In this document: piece after piece, positions 63,876 through 64,000 of the stretch
Numbering within the stretch: position 1 is the stretch's first letter
Layout: each line of letters begins with the position of its first letter
DNA from: Xenopus tropicalis
Lineage: Eukaryota > Chordata > Amphibia > Anura > Pipidae
Direction of reading: 5' to 3'
Assembly: GCF_000004195.4 (NCBI RefSeq)
Contig: NC_030680.2
Span: 146,586,545-146,650,544, forward strand
DNA length: 64,000 nt
Made by a program: the position numbers and the translations under genes
The notes under the pieces: generated by a model
Database searches by the model: none
What the model was told of the DNA's origin: nothing
What the model saw: the letters and a program-made list of their open reading frames with translations, nothing else

Positions 63876-64000
63876 ACACAATTTTGGCCGCACGTCCAAA
63901 AATTGTTGCGGGCGTCAAAAAAGAATAGTCGCGGGTGTCAAAAGAATAGACGTGCAAGGAAATAATAGCCACACAACGAAATAATAGCCGCGGGCGACAA
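63876..64000 (-). mobile_element. Family B-type interior, running off the window
   Basis: TTTTGGCCGCACGTCCAAAA, GGGCGTCAAAAAAGAATAG and AATAATAGCCGCGGGCGACA are the reverse of the family B 21-bp repeat region. The element continues past 64000. Confidence 0.75.

Overview
The window looks like vertebrate, almost certainly frog (Xenopus-type), intergenic or intronic DNA. The basis is the repeat content: palindromic MITEs with CAGGTATGGGACC termini, T2-type TTAA elements, hAT and Harbinger-like MITEs, CR1/L2 LINE tails and a chromovirus-like Ty3/gypsy element. All of these are familiar from Xenopus genomes. I found no host protein-coding gene, exon, tRNA or rRNA that I can defend. The only real coding sequences belong to transposable elements: a gag and a pol of one young Ty3/gypsy element at 46797-52002 (minus strand), and decayed reverse transcriptase fragments of a CR1-like LINE at 10795-13225 (minus).

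Layout. 1-10.3 kb: a 112-bp tandem array, a T2-type MITE with a 240-bp array, a Harbinger-like element with a 14-bp array and a nested hAT, a 52-bp array, and two small hAT MITEs. 10.8-13.2 kb: CR1-like LINE with a 64-bp array made from its own coding sequence. 13.2-24 kb: quiet unique stretches (possible conserved noncoding DNA) between hAT MITEs, a second 52-bp array and a hAT MITE with a 123-bp array. 24-35.4 kb: more 112-bp arrays, nested hAT-in-hAT-in-Harbinger, a 31-bp array, an L2-like tail with an inserted MITE, and the largest 52-bp array. 35.4-46.4 kb: two 42-bp arrays, an L2-like 78-bp array, TTAA and TA MITEs, a foldback element and three copies of a local duplication. 46.5-53 kb: a 112-bp array split by the gypsy insertion. 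54.1-57.2 kb: a C-rich 31-33 bp array. 57.2-64 kb: a 142-bp inverted repeat, a near-perfect 203-bp palindrome, a CRE/TATA promoter-like sequence and further nested hAT MITEs.

How the parts relate. The unifying pattern is that at least nine unrelated transposable element families each carry an independently expanded minisatellite. Many elements have intact target-site duplications, so insertion order can be read directly. The gypsy element has a canonical GGGAAAC slippery site followed by a stem, LTRs differing at only about three positions, a 5-bp target duplication, and a deletion that removes the end of pol and the first bases of the 3' LTR. Family letters used below: A = TA-flanked MITE with the 112-bp array; B = hAT MITE with TAGTGATGAGCGA ends; C = hAT MITE with CAGGGTCGGACTGGG ends; D = hAT-like MITE with GGTTGGGGATC ends; E = hAT-like MITE with TAGRGATGTAGCRAAC ends; F = Harbinger-like element with the 52-bp array; G = T2-type element with the 240-bp array; H = TA-flanked MITE with CCGTATATACTCGAG ends. 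Superfamily names are inferred from target-site length and termini; no database search was possible.
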